DNA of 64,000 bases from Rutidosis leptorrhynchoides (GCF_046630445.1 NC_092339.1:78329501-78393500); one strand, 5' to 3'; positions 22,564 to 34,736 are shown, numbered from the stretch's first letter. The notes: generated from the letters alone by a model not told the origin. Program-made: numbers and translations.

Positions 22564-25435
22564 TTTACATGGTGAATCTGAATTACATGTAATAATATCG
22601 TCTTCTCTTACGGAAAATGAAAAATCTCAACTCATTTCTGTGCTAAAAGCTCATAAACCAACTATTGCATGGAAAATTCATGACATTAAAGGAATAAGTC
22701 CTTCGTATTGTACACTTAAAATCCTTATGGAAGAAGGTCATAAAATATATGTGCAACGCCAACGATAACTAAATCCTAATATGCAAGATGTTGTTAAGAA
22801 AGAAATTATTAAACTGCTCGATGCAGGTTTAATTTATCCAATCTCTGATAGTCCATGGGTAAGCCCAGTTCAATGTGTACCTAAGAAGGGTGGCATTACT
22901 GTCATCACAAATGAAAAAGATGAGCTTATTCCTACTAGGACTGTAACAGGATGGCGTGTTTGTATTGATTATAGAAAATTAAATGGCGCCACTAGAAAAG
23001 ATCACTTTCCCTTACCTTTCATTGATCAAATGTTGGAAAGGTTAGCTGGGAATAGTTACTATTGTTTTCTTGACGGTTTCTCCAGATATTTTCAAATTCC
23101 AATAGCACCCGAGGACTAAGAGAAAACCACCTTCAAGTGCCCTTATGGTACTTTTGCTTACAAACGCATGCCATTTGGACTATGTAACGCCCCTGCAACC
23201 TTTCAAAGGTGCATGATGGCGATTTTTCACGACATAATAGAGGAATGCATGAAAGTTTTCATGGATGACTTTTCAGTCTTCGGTGATACTTTTGAAACAT
23301 GTCTAATTAATCTTGAACGAATGCTTATTAGATGCGAACAATCAAATCTAGTACTTAATTGGGAGAAATGCCATTTCATGGTTAGAGAAGGCATCGTTCT
23401 TGGTCATAAAATTTCAAAGGAAGGAATTGAAGTGGATAGAGCTAAAGTAGATGTAATTGCTAAACTCCCACATCCCACCAATGTTAGAGGAGTTAGGAGT
23501 TTTCTAGGGCATGCCAGTTTTTATCGACGTTTCATAAACGATTTTTCTAAAATTGCCACTCCTATGAATAAACTCCTTGAAAAGGATGCTTCATTCATCT
23601 TTTCAGATGAATGCATCAAATCTTTTAATATTCTTAAAGAAAAACTCACTAATGCGCCGATCATGATAACTCCAATTTGGAATCTACCATTTGAACTCAT
23701 GTGCGATGCAAGTGATTTTACAATGAGAGCCGTTTTAGGACAAAGGATTGAAAAAAGATTTCAACCTATTTATTACACTAGTAAGACGTTACAAGGAGCA
23801 CAAAAGAATTACACAACTACTGAAAAAGAACTCCTTGCTATTGTCTTTGCTTTTGAGAAATTTCGTTCATATCTCGTTCTAGCTAAAACAGTGGTCTATA
23901 CTGACCATTCTGCTCTTAGATACCTTTTCTCAAAACAAGATGCCAAACCACGATTAATCCGTTAGATCTTACTCTTACAAGAATTCGATATAGAAATCCG
24001 AGACAAAAAGGGAGCAGAAAATCTCGCCGCTGATCATCTTTCTCGTCTTGAAAATCCTGAATTAGAAGTTCTAAAAGAATCGGCTATACAAGACAAATTT
24101 CCTGATGAATATCTCTTGAAAATTGACTATAATGAAATTTCATTGTTTGCAGACTTTGCAAACTACTTAGTATGTGGATTCCTTGAAAAAGGGTTGTCGT
24201 ACCAAAAACGAAAGAAATTCTTTAGTGATATAAAACACTATTTTTGGGAAGATCCATATTTGTTTAAAAGTTGTCCCGATGGAATAATACGCTGATGCAT
24301 ATTCGGGGATGAAGCTAGTCAATTATTAAACCATTGTCACACAGGACCAACGGGAGGGCATTATGGGCCTCAACTCACAGCAAGAAAAGTCTACGACGCT
24401 GGATTCTATTGGCCTACAATTTTCAAAGATGCACACCTTCTTTGTAAATGCTGTTATACATGTCAAAGGGCCGAAAAAATAAGTCAACGTGATAAAATGC
24501 CACAAAATGTCTTTCAAGTATGTGAAGTTTTTGAAGTTTGGGGTATTGACTTTATGGTTCCATTTCCAAAATCTCATAATAATCTATACATTCTCGTTGC
24601 CATTGATTATGTATCGAAATGGGCGGAAGCACAAGCTCTCCCAACTAATGATGCACGAGTTGTAGTCAACTTCTTAAAATTTCTTTTTGCAAGGTTCAGA
24701 ACACCGAAAGCTTTAATAAGTGATCGGGGTGCTCATTTCTGTAATAATCAACTTGAGAAAGTTCTCAAAAGATATGGAGTAACTCATAAAATCTCAACCG
24801 CTTATCATCCACAAACAAGTGGACAAGTTGAAAATACCAACCAAGCTTTAAAACGTATTCTAGAGAAAACTGTGGGATCAAATCCGAAGAAATGGTCCAT
24901 GAAATTGGAGGATGCACTCTGGGATTTTAGAACAGCCTACAAAACTCCAATTGGCACCACACCTTTTAAACTCGTTTACGAAAAAGCATGTCACCTTCCA
25001 GTAGAAATTGAGCACAAAGCATTTTGGGCTTTGAAGACATGTAATCTTGATTTGCATGAAGCCGGACGTCTACGATTAAGTCAACTAAACGAATTAGAAG
25101 AATTAAGACATGATGCATATGAAAATTCGTTAATCTATAAGGAAAGAACGAAGAAATGGCATGATAAAAGGATCAGAAGTTCAAAAGAATTTAAGGAAGG
25201 AGACATAGTTCTTCTTTTTAATTCACGATTCAAGCTATTTCCTGGAAAATTGAAATCAAGATGGTCTGGACCATTTATAGTCAAAAGATTTTTCCCGTAC
25301 GGAACAGTAGAATTAATAAATTCAAACGGGATTGAATTTTTAAGTTAATGGTCACAGAATTAAACATTACATAGATAATCCAATGGAAGTTGAAGATGAA
25401 GTTAATCACAATTTTGACAACACAGCTAACTAAAT
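22559..25435 (+). pseudogene. A1 RT-RNase H-integrase, broken
   Basis: Continuation of the A1 polyprotein after the A2 insertion, in one frame up to about 25330. RT carries [15 protein letters not shown] and [10 protein letters not shown]; RNase H carries [17 protein letters not shown] and YTDHSAL. The HHCC finger is at about 24300-24480, and the integrase core (from 24497) has GIDFM, SDRGAHF and GQVENTN, with the GPF domain at the end. Stops: 22766, 23117 (CAA to TAA), 23963 (TGG to TAG), 24293 (CGA to TGA). An inserted T near 25338 shifts the last residues. The N-terminal half is at 2861-5597. Confidence 0.93.
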
Positions 25436-25600
25436 GTGGGAAGATTTGAATATTTTAAGATTATGAATTTTTGTTAGAGTTAGATGTTCTGTTTTCATGT
25501 AGTTTCCGAGAATGAAATCCGAATGGTCTTTCCCTAGCAGACCTTAAAGAACTAGTCTTCTCCCTCCATTCTGAATTTTTGTGTTTTTAGGTTTTACGAG

Positions 25601-26017
25601 ATGAAGAATTTCTTTGATTTGAACCATGGTCTACTACTACACGCTATGATTACTAAACGTAATTATAACACTTTCCCGAGTGAGCTGGTATCATTCATAA
25701 GAGGCAAAATGGACGAAGTAAGGAAAGAACTCAGAAAAGATCATAATAAGACAAATTTTGGTAAAGGAAAATCAAAATTCGCAGTAAAAAGAAGAGCACG
25801 ATACCTTGAAAGATGTCATAAATGCGGAAAATGGTCACGCGAAGGGAAATGTTCGAACAATCAAACACATTCCAATACCGAGTTCATTACTTTATGCAGA
25901 GAAGGACTGTTCATATGTTTAGAAGAAAAGTTATTGAAGAATTGAGGTTACGCTTATGTAGCAATGGAGAACCAAATCGAACGACTCTCCTATGAGTTGA
26001 CTAAAGCAGGTCTCTGA
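25601..26017 (+). pseudogene. A1 zinc-knuckle ORF, one stop
   Basis: Homologous to 14732-15148 with the knuckle CHKCGKWSREGKC, in which the His is replaced by Arg, so metal binding is probably lost. A stop at 25943 interrupts it, after which the frame stays open to 26017. Flanking acceptor (GTGTTTTTAG at 25590) and donor (CAG|GTAAGTATG at 26034) match those in A2, which supports real splice sites. Confidence 0.75.
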
Positions 26018-26786
26018 GAATTCTATCTCACAGGTAAGTATGTACAGTTTTTATTTTTATTTATTGCTTTTAACCTTTTAATAATAAACACTGAATCGTT
26101 CGCTATAAAGTATTAAATTGATATTCAATAAAATTAGGTATAATAAACCGAAATTATTGATATCATACAAAAATTTAATTCATCACTGCGAAATTTACCG
26201 TTTATTCATAAGGTATAAATATCTTTAATCAATCAATCCAAAATATTTCAGAAATTCGTCAGGAGTAAAACTAGGTAATATAGCTGAAATTACTTTACCC
26301 AAAAGAGGGACGTATATTTTTGTTAATATTTGATTGATTAAAGTGGGATAAAAGACCAAAAAGATTTTTATTTTTACCTTGTTTTCTAAAGTAATATATA
26401 ATTATATTATTTTAAATATAAGTTTGTAAAACTAATGTATATAAATGTTAATAATATTTATATGAACTTTTATTAATATGCACTTTTAAAATTTAAGTTT
26501 GGTGTGAATTTAAAAACAAAAAAATTACTTTATTTCATTAAGTTAAAAAAAATTGATTTCTAAAATTCGTCGTGAGTTGAAGACTAGGTCGTTGAACTGA
26601 AATTGCTTTACCCAAGGGCGGGACGAGAAATTTTGTTATCATTATTTTTAATTTTATTGATCTAAAGTATGCCAAAAACATTAAAAAACCCAAAAATCTT
26701 TGTTTTTAAAACAATCGCTTTAAAATTGGCAAATTTTAAAATTTTGTCGAGGGACGAACTACGTGAACGTACCGAAACGACCTCAA
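26018..26786 (+). other. A1 non-coding region, cut by T1
   Basis: Matches A2 15165-15972, including the ACTAGGT/ACCGAAATT blocks (about 26130, 26268 and 26580), and stops near 26786 where Tekay sequence begins. The next ~1.4 kb of the A2 equivalent (about 15972-17371), with the internal promoter and the start of ORF3, is missing from A1. Confidence 0.8.
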
Positions 26787-26867
26787 TCTAAGACAGTTAG
26801 AAATTCCTCAGTGGAAATTAGAAACCCTATGGATCTCTAAGACAGTTAGAAATTCCTCAGTGGAAAT
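26787..26867 (+). repeat. 32-bp direct repeat at the A1/T1 junction
   Basis: 26787-26818 and 26836-26867 are identical 32-base copies of integrase sequence (core AGACAGTTAGAAATTCC) separated by 17 bases of other sequence. Only the second copy belongs to the continuous T1 reading frame. This looks like templated filler made during break repair. Confidence 0.85.
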
Positions 26868-27955
26868 GGGATCATATAACGATGGATTTTGTAACCAAGT
26901 TACCCCGAACCCAGAAAGGACATGACATGATCTGGGTGATTGTGGATCGTTTAACAAAGAGTGCTCACTTTTTAGCTACTCATGAAACAACGTCGTTAAG
27001 TGATTTGGCAGAATTGTACTTGAAAGAGATCGTTAGTCGACATGGTGTACCGTTGTCTATAGTTTCCGACAGAGATACTAGGTTTGTATCGAACTTCTGG
27101 AACAGTTTACAACAGAATTTGGGTACACGTGTAAATCTGAGTACAGCATATCATCCACAGACAGACGGTCAGAGTGAACGAACGATTCAAACGTTAGAAG
27201 ACATGTTGAGAGCGTGTGTCTTAGCATATGGTGGTTCTTGGGATTCGCATCTTCCATTAATAGAGTTTGCTTACAATAATTCATATCATTCGAGTATCGG
27301 AATGCCGCCGTATAAAATGTTGTATGGTCGCAAGTGCAGAACTCCTACTTGTTGGTTAGAAGCAGGTGAGAAACAATTTGCAGGTCCCGAAATCGTTCAG
27401 ATAACCGCAGAAAAAGTTGAAATTGCACGAGAGAAGTTAAAGGAAGCTAGAGACCGACAAAAGATGTATGTTGATTTGCGCAGACGTCCGGTGACATTTA
27501 ATGTAGGTGATCGTGTTTATCTGAAAGTTTCACCGTGGAAAGGGGTGATCAGATTTGGTAAACGTGGTAAACTAGCACCGAGATTTGTTGGGCCATTTCC
27601 GATCAAGGAAATTTTGAATGATCAGACTGTTGTTTTAGATCTTCCATCAGAGTAAGCAGGAATACACAACACGTTCAATGTTTGTTATTTAAGAAAGTGT
27701 AAAGTAGACGATGAAAGTCAGATTCTTCCATTGAAGGATTTGAAAGTTGATTTAACTAAGAAGTTAGTAGAAGAGCCGGTTAGAATAGTGGACAAGAAAG
27801 TCACAAAGCTAAGAAAGAAATAGATTCCTATGGTGTTAGTGGAATGGCGGCACAGTTTAGGTTCTAACTTGACGTGGGAAACCGAGGAGTTAATGAGGGC
27901 ACGATATCCCCATTTGTTTGACATTGACCAGATTCCGAGGACGGAATCTTCTTAA
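26836..27955 (+). pseudogene. T1 integrase C-half with chromodomain-like tail
   Basis: Starts inside the linker before the catalytic core (IPQWKWDHITMDF). The first D is in MDFVTKLP, the second in SDRDTRF and the E in GQSERTIQTLEDML, so all three catalytic residues are present. It continues through a GPF-type domain (FVGPFPIKE) to a tail with VEWRHSLGSNLTWETEELMRARYP, which resembles a chromovirus chromodomain. Stops at about 27653 (probably CAA to TAA) and 27821 interrupt the tail; the natural stop is at 27953. The N-half, including the zinc finger, is absent. Confidence 0.9.
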
Positions 27956-27966
27956 GGGGGTAGATT
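27953..27966 (+). other. T1 polypurine tract
   Basis: TAAGGGGGTAGATTT lies directly before the LTR start TGTAACATCC and overlaps the integrase stop codon, as is usual in Tekay elements. Confidence 0.8.
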
Positions 27967-29866
27967 TGTAACATCCTCAATCGGGCCTAGCTGTAAGATT
28001 ACTAGATTGCCCTTAAGTTTGTATTGTGTTACTATATGCTTTTATTGTTATTTAATATTTATTATTAAATAATGATGTGGTTAGGACCAGTTTGTGACAA
28101 GGGTCACAGAACAGGTTTGTTTATTTAATTTGGACTCCGTTTGGGTTGCCAAATGATCTACGAAAGATATCAGATAACTGATAAATACCCGTGTGTTGCA
28201 CAGTGTGGGAAATTAACCTAAATTAAGTGACTAGTCTGTGTATTCTTCTTCCCATTTCTAGAAAATTCCCAAACACACCCGTTCTTCATCTTCCTCACCT
28301 ACAATCAAACCATAATCCTTAATCTTTAGCTAGAGCTCAAATTGTTCATATCTTTGTATTCCTTGTGATTCACTGATTCATTTAAGGTAAGGATCACAAG
28401 CTTCCATGCTCTAATCTTTGAGAAATTTAAGGTTTTGTGTTAGTTTTCATAAAAGTGTAAATTTGTGTCAAAACAAGTGATTTAGGTATTGTTATGGTCA
28501 AATTGTTGTGGGTTTTGAGTCTATAACAAGTAGTGAACAAGTTGTGGTCGATTTTGGTGTTTAAAACGAGCTCTAGATCGAGATTTGAGGATTTCATCGT
28601 GAAGTCCGTAGCCTTTGTTCAGTTTCTGATGAAGATGAACACAGTCGGCCAACTGTCGGTCGACAGTCGATCGACCTAGGGTTGAACCGACCGATTGACA
28701 GACAACCGACCGACTGGCGAGTGAACCGACCGATTGAGTTTGACTTTCTGCCGATTGTGGAAATACCAAATAAGTTGATCGACTGGGAAAGTCAGTCGAC
28801 CGACTGTATAGACAGTCAACCGACTGTAAGAGTCAGTCGACCGACTGAGTGTCCACGGCAGAATATTTTACCTAAGTGTTGATTTTTAGCCGTTATGCTG
28901 CCCGTTTGTATTTTGATGTTTATGATGTAAATTTTGAAAGTGCATAAGTGTTAAGCAAAAAATTTTAGCGGACAGTTTTTGATACAAAAATTTATATATT
29001 GTGTTATTTGATGTTAACGAACAGAAACTAACTTGTGGATATGTTTTTCTCAGGAGAAAAGGAGAAAGAGAAGGTTCAGTGATTAGATAGCTGAATACCT
29101 TCTCGTTTGCTGGTAATTGGTGAGTGGGACTAATTGGAGAATATAGTATATAGTAGCATGTTATATTATTACTATCATGCTTGTTAGATATACTTATTGT
29201 TGTGGATAGTTAGTACATTGTGATGACTGCATGTTGGTTGATGCTTGTCTGCTGGAGCCCAGTGCGTCCCTATTGTGTGGTGGCCTCGGTAGGAGAGATC
29301 AACCTGCGGGTTGGGTTCCTCATGTGGTGGCCTAGACAATCGTGGTGTATATATATGTGAATGACGCATCAGTCGTGTGTGGATTATGTATATACATACG
29401 GTGGTGGAGGAACTTCTGGTAAGCCCCAGTCCGATCAGCTGGTGGTTAATGGTTTGGCCGAGCCGCCAGAGTCTCTGTTGACGGCACTTGGGTCATATTT
29501 GTGTGTTAGACTATTGTGACATGATTAGTATAACACTTATGTATGCTATGGCCTGTAGTTAGTCGTACTCACTTAGCTTCGTGCTAATTCCCCTCCATCT
29601 CCTCCCTGCAGGTTGTTAGCTTTTGTAGATAGTGCTTTTGGGAGAAGACGCGCATGATGATGTTATGTTTGACAGGGTTAACTCTGATGTGGTCTTTTAG
29701 AATATTAACCGTGTACTTTTGAAAACAGAATGTATTTACGTCTTTTCATGTTAATATGTAATTTGTTTTATTGACACGCGACACCGATTTGTATAAATGT
29801 TGATATCGTATTTAATTAATATTATGCTTCCGCCACGTATTTAAAAAAAAAATTAGCGGTGTCACA
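27967..29866 (+). mobile_element. T1 LTR (single, 1,900 bp)
   Basis: Starts TGTAACATCC after the polypurine tract and ends GTGTCACA two bases before the Met-type primer site, so both borders are firm. A candidate intron lies inside: donor AAG|GTAAGG at 28387, acceptor TTTTTCTCAG at 29053. A cluster of inverted repeats is at 28642-28854. The segment 29220-29500 has higher GC than its surroundings. Confidence 0.92.
28642..28854. repeat. Cluster of CAGTCG-NN-CGACTG inverted repeats
   Basis: At least eight variants of a motif with 6-base arms and a 2-base centre, such as CAGTCGACCGACTG (28793 and 28832 regions), AACTGTCGGTCGACAGT and AACCGACCGATTG. They are packed into about 210 bases of the T1 LTR and are CG-rich against an AT-rich background. 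Spacing is irregular. Confidence 0.85.
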
Positions 29867-29869
29867 AGT

Positions 29870-29887
29870 TGGTATCAGAGCTGAGTT
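29870..29887 (+). other. Primer-binding site, initiator-Met type (T1)
   Basis: TGGTATCAGAGC is the standard plant site complementary to initiator tRNA-Met; it starts 3 bases after the LTR. Confidence 0.9.
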
Positions 29888-30059
29888 TGGCAGCATGTGC
29901 ATTGTGATCTACATGTCATGTTCCCAAACTTAGTAGAGTCATGTCAAACATAACATGCTGGGGATGGGTTAAGTGAGTACTAGGACAGGTTATGTGTTAG
30001 TTGTTAGTACTAACAGAGTTTATACTAAGCTTTGGTGTGAGTGTTGTGGTAGTGTAGTA

Positions 30060-31322
30060 ATGGCAGATAACAAAGCTAACGTTACTGGCCCTGCTGCCCC
30101 TGGAACTGGTACATTCAGAGCCCCTGACGAAGATGGACATGTGTCTTCAGAAGAAGAAACTTCTCAAGAAGTAATAGAACTTCAAAGTCGGTTACTAGAA
30201 GCTCAGGAGAAAATTAAGGAATTGGAACAAGAACGGGCGCAATGGAACCCAAATACCACTGCGTTAAACACAACTTTTTCGTCAAACTTTTATAATCAAG
30301 CCGGCGGCAGTTCCCAATCACAGCTTCCACAAAATACCTATCAAAACTATCAAATGCCATTTCCGTTTAACCAGACTTTTCCTAATCAAATGATGTACCC
30401 ATTTCAAGTCCCTGAGACAAGAAGGAAGTGTACCTATAAACAGTTTATGGACTGCAAACCTCCTGAGTACAGTGGTCACACAAACACTACAATGACCCTT
30501 AATTGGCTGAGAGAAATGGAAAGAGCATTAGAAGTATGTTTTTGTGAGCCAGAATCCATGGTGTTATTTGCTAGTAGGCTTCTCAAAGGTGAAGCAATGG
30601 AATAGTGGGACTCTATCACTGCATATTTACCTAAAGAACAGATCAGTCAGATAACTTAGGAACAGTTCGCTGCTAAGGTTCATGAGTAGTATTGTTCTGA
30701 GTATGAGATGGAAAGATTGAAAACTGAGTTTCTGAGTATGAAAATGACCGAAAACATGACGATTGATGAGGTTTTCATAGATTTTACATCGAAGTTAAGG
30801 TTTGTTCAACAGTGGGTACTGACTGAAAAGGATAAGATTCAGCATTTTCTGCTAGTGATTAAGCCAGAATATAGAACAGTTGCGAGATTTGCAACCACAT
30901 TGGCACAGGCTCATGAGATGGCTAAAGTTACTGAAGGTGATATAATGGCAGCGAAAAGAGAAAGTTCAAAAGGTGGATCTTTTGGGGGAAAATTAGAAAG
31001 TCAAACTGGTGGTCAGTCTACTCAACAGTCAAGTAAGCAATCAGGTTTTTGTGGTAAGAAGTCAGGTGGGTTTAAACAGAAAAGTAAGTCTGGTATGAGT
31101 GGATTGGGTTCTAGTCAGTCTGGTTGGTGTAATGTTTGTAAGTCGACTCATGCCGGTCCATGTTCTCCAATAATCCGAAGATGTTTGAGATGTGGAGTAC
31201 TAGGTCATGAAACAACAACTTGTTCCTTTAAGTCCGATGTGTGTTGGACTTGTCATCAGGTAGGTCATAGATCAGCGAATTGTCCATGTGCGTCGAGAGC
31301 CGGTTCTGGGCAGGGTCAGGGG
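30060..31322 (+). pseudogene. T1 gag, broken
   Basis: The start MADNKANVTG is preferred over an upstream in-frame ATG at 29973, because the latter adds only leader-like residues. An N-terminal coiled coil (QSRLLEAQEKIKELEQERAQ) is followed by the Retrotrans_gag domain (YKQFMDCKPPEYSG, LKGEAMEWW), a Ser/Gly/Gln-rich linker and two CX2CX4HX4C knuckles (CLRCGVLGHETTTC, CWTCHQVGHRSANC), preceded by a degenerate CNVCKSTHAGPC. Stops at 30603 and 30657 (both TGG to TAG) and at 30687 break it, and the frame shifts near 31320 on entering protease. Confidence 0.9.
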
Positions 31323-32435
31323 TGAGGTCAGCAACTTCTGGGGGATCTTCTGCTTCTACCGTCGGGCAGAAGAGAAAGAATCCTTCAACAGCAGAGACAA
31401 GGGCGTTTCAGATGACGGTAGATGCTGCAACCACTACCGATGACGTCATTACTGGTATGTCCTTTGTTAATTCCTTGCCAGCTCGTGTGCTATTTGATTC
31501 TGGAGCGAATTGATCTTTTATGTCCTTAGACTTCTGGGATAAGTTGAAGTTGCCTGTTAGGATGTTAGATGAGCCTTTGGGAATAGAAGTAGCTGATGGT
31601 AAAATGGTTCCATGCACATCATATGTGTCTGGAATTACCATCGAAATCGACGGCCATTCCTCCCCTTTAACTTGTTTGTTGATGCCTATACCTAGCTTTG
31701 ATGTAGTCATAGGCATGAATTGGTTAAGAGCTAATAGGGCTAATATTAAGTGTGATAAGAAGATGATTTCTTTCTGTTTGGCCGACGGATCCCGAGTGAT
31801 AGCTAGGGGAGAGCGCAGTGGATTTAACTTTCCTATGGTTTCCCTAATGAAAGCTCAGAAGGCAATAACGAAAGGGTGTGATTCATTCTTAGCCTGCGTG
31901 ATTGATATTAAGAAAGAGAAGAAGCAGGTGATTGATATTCCCGTTGTGTCAGAATTTCCCGAAGTATTTCCAGATGATTTACCAGGGTTACCTCCAGTAC
32001 GTGAAGTAGAGTATAAAATTGATTTGGTTCCAGGTGCTACGCCAGTTGCAAAAGCTCCTTACAGATTAGCTCCGTCAGAAATTCGAGAAATGATGTCTCA
32101 GATTCAGGAACTGTTAGATAAGGGGTTTATTCGACCATGTTCTTCACCATGGGGTGCTCCTGTGTTGTTTGTGAAAAAGAAAGATGGGTCGCTTCGTATG
32201 TGTATAGATTACCGTGATTTGAATAAGAGAACAATCAAGAATAAGTATCCGTTACCAAGAATAGATGACTTATTTGATAAGTTACAGGGTGCTTCCTACT
32301 TTTCAATGATTGATTTACGTTTAGGGTATCATCAGGTACGTGTTGCAGAGAACGATATACCGAAAACAGCATTTAGGACTAGATATGGGCATTATGAGTT
32401 TTTAGTTATGGCATTTGGGTTAACAAACGCGCCAG
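31323..32435 (+). pseudogene. T1 protease and N-half of RT, truncated
   Basis: Protease with FDSGA, a stop directly after it at 31511, and the downstream VVIGMNWL motif. RT runs through [30 protein letters not shown] and YHQVRV to FGLTNAPA and then passes into A1 ORF3 DNA at 32433-32437. The catalytic YVDD box, the rest of RT and RNase H are missing. The junction shares a few bases (AGCCTGT) with A2 17372-17378, a microhomology. Confidence 0.92.
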
Positions 32436-33060
32436 CCTGTATATAAGGAGTGGTGTGTTGAATTAATGAGTACTATAGCATTAAATAAGGATGTAGATAA
32501 CATAGAAGCTAGGAGTTTTCTTAGATTTTTACTTGGAGGTAGGATGTACAGGATGTCCATGCTGGACATGGCTAGGGCTTTACAGATTTACACCCTCGCT
32601 GAATTATTATCACCTAATTGTACAGCTTTGATCCATGAAGGTGAGAGGGTAGATAGAGATTTTGACGCTAATGCCATATGGAGGCGTATGTGAAACTTTA
32701 ATGAGTTTAGGCAGGGTGGAAGACACTCCTATTTAGATATTAACAAAGCAGAGCTTCGCGTAATTCATAGGTTTTTAGCGAACTCGATTACAAAAAGAGG
32801 TAGAAAGAAGGAGAAAATGACGCTAAACGATTTATTCTACCTCAAGTGCATTTGAAACACCAGAAGCTTTGTTAACATCCCCTACCGTGTTGGTTATTAT
32901 CTGTCCAAAATGGTGGAAGGTATACAGGAGGGGGGAATAATAGGAGGAGGCATTTTTTTTACTCTTCAATAAATTGAACCCGAGCGATGACATGAACTGG
33001 AATCCATATCCAGATTGATACAGTTCTATTGGTGATTTCTTATCTTTTATCACTTTTATC
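32436..33060 (+). pseudogene. A1 ORF3 remnant
   Basis: Resumes at the residues equivalent to [12 protein letters not shown] in A2 (17372 on) and keeps MLDMARALQIYT and DFDANAIWRRM. Stops lie at 32691 and near 32853. A further deletion joins the GGIIGGGIF region directly to the Tyr/Pro/Asn-rich tail near 32965. Confidence 0.88.
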
Positions 33061-34736
33061 TAATTATATTTAAACATTGATACTTTTATGTAATTTTTAA
33101 CATTTTTTTTATTATTGTGTTACTAATATTTCATATTTATAATTTGAAAGTGGGATATTAAGTCCCATTTCAAATTACCATGCATGTTTATAATTGTATT
33201 ATATGTATATTGTGAATTCTACACAACAGGGTAAAACAGCACACTTTCAAAGACTGGCATTAAGTTCAGCAAAAGCAACTAATTTTGACGACAAGATACA
33301 AAATATATGTGAAATAACAACTGCAGGAATGAACAAATGATGTGCACCATTTATCATTCAAACAAACAACAATATGTTTGGAAACTTTGGTAAAATTTAA
33401 TCATTTTTTTACGCTAATCACCCTCAATAATTTAAATTGTTACTGATTTCTTGCAAATGAGGGCATTGCAAGATCTAAAGTGTGGGAAGGGATTAAATTC
33501 TTTCGGTATTAAACATTTGACTTATACACTTGGTTTAATAGCCACCGTTAAAAATTACTAGTAACGCAGTAGTTGTATTAGGATTTAGTGCTCTCTGATA
33601 ATAAAGAACAGCCCTAGTCTTATATACTGACTACCCACTTCTAGTAAAATTTTTAAAATTTTTTTTAAATAAATGAACTCAAAATCATGTTTATACATAT
33701 TTATGAACGATAAAACTAGGTATTAACACCGAAATTATTGTTGCCTCGGAAAGGACATAAATTGAGAAACAACCAAAAATGCTTAAATTCATTTAAAATG
33801 GAATAGAAAAGAATAAAAAGACAAAGAAAGAAAAATAAAAGCCAAGTGTGGGAAATATTTACCAAGTTATTTAGAACATATATCACATATTTTTGTACAA
33901 ATAATTGAAGATACTTTTGTTTTGGACGATATTAATCAGTTTTACCTAGTTTATTGTAATATAAATGGAAGATAAAAGGAAGTAAAGTCTTCCGAGAAAA
34001 AGAAACGCGCTTCTTGATTTCGGTCAGGAAGTTGTCTTCCAGACCAGTTGTAGAGTCTACGAAAAACCTTGAAAAGTTTTCTCAAAAATCAGCTGGAAAT
34101 CCACGAACCTCAGCATCAAACAGGGTCGCCAAGTGGTCAGACTTATCCTAACCATGAGAGGATCTGTCTCGTACAATGGGGGGCACCATGCAAATTAGCT
34201 TATAAGACTAATGAATCAGATCCCCAGAAAGGATAATCTTCATAAAGATCAAAAATCAGCTTTTAAGACTGATATTACTCAATCCTTAAGATTGACCTTA
34301 AAGATTGAGAATTCAAACTCATGAAATTCAATGATATCTAAACTCGAGCTTGAACGAGAAAATATTTTGATCAAAATTAAAACCGATTTGTTTTCTGAAA
34401 AACCTATTTTCAATGCATTCATTACCATTGAACGTAAAATCCTAAGAATTCACCGGAATTCATTAGGTCACCTGAACCAAATCGGGTGTCAACCGTAAGA
34501 ACGGTGGTTGCATAGCATGGTCGAAGACAGGACCTTGTGCCAGACCGAAAAACTATAGGGTGAGCTTTACTATTGCTCCTACAAAGGATAGTAATTGCAT
34601 CCGACACGTTGTGGACCATAATCAAAAGCATGTCATTAGACATTGCCTTAACAGTTTCTTGTTCAACGCTTTCCTTTACAACCAGACGGTAGTATACCAA
34701 AAGGTAATATACGGAGCAAGTATACTGGACGTGTTG
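33061..34736 (+). other. A1 3' untranslated region, 3'-deleted
   Basis: Colinear with A2 18526-20170. It keeps the AAGTGTGGGAA motifs (33478, 33844), the ACTAGGT block (about 33713) and the twin hairpins. It stops at GGACGTGTTG, where A2 continues for about 380 more bases to its polypurine tract; here an LTR follows at once. No ORF is supported. Confidence 0.8.
34194..34293 (+). ncRNA. A1 copy of the twin hairpins
   Basis: 34194-34212 and 34255-34273 are identical to the two A2 hairpins. The third stem is weaker here (TCAATCC...AGATTGA, one pair lost). Confidence 0.4.

Larger units (their letters stand above)
26787..32435 (+). mobile_element. Tekay-like fragment T1, circularly permuted
   Basis: Ty3/gypsy chromovirus sequence in the order integrase C-half, polypurine tract, LTR, Met-type primer site, gag, protease, RT up to GLTNAPA. 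There is only one LTR, and it lies in the middle. The segment between RT and mid-integrase is absent. Both outer edges are abrupt junctions with A1 sequence, without LTR ends or target duplication. This is the order expected of a one-LTR circle opened inside pol, or of a piece of a tandem dimer. Confidence 0.85.

Noticed and set aside
28642-28854. Repeat cluster considered as a CRISPR array
   Set aside because: Spacing is irregular, the repeats are short and degenerate, and the context is a plant LTR.
29973-30059. Upstream ATG of T1 gag
   Set aside because: It adds 29 leader-like residues (Val/Cys-rich) unlike gag starts; the ATG at 30060 begins a typical gag N-terminus.
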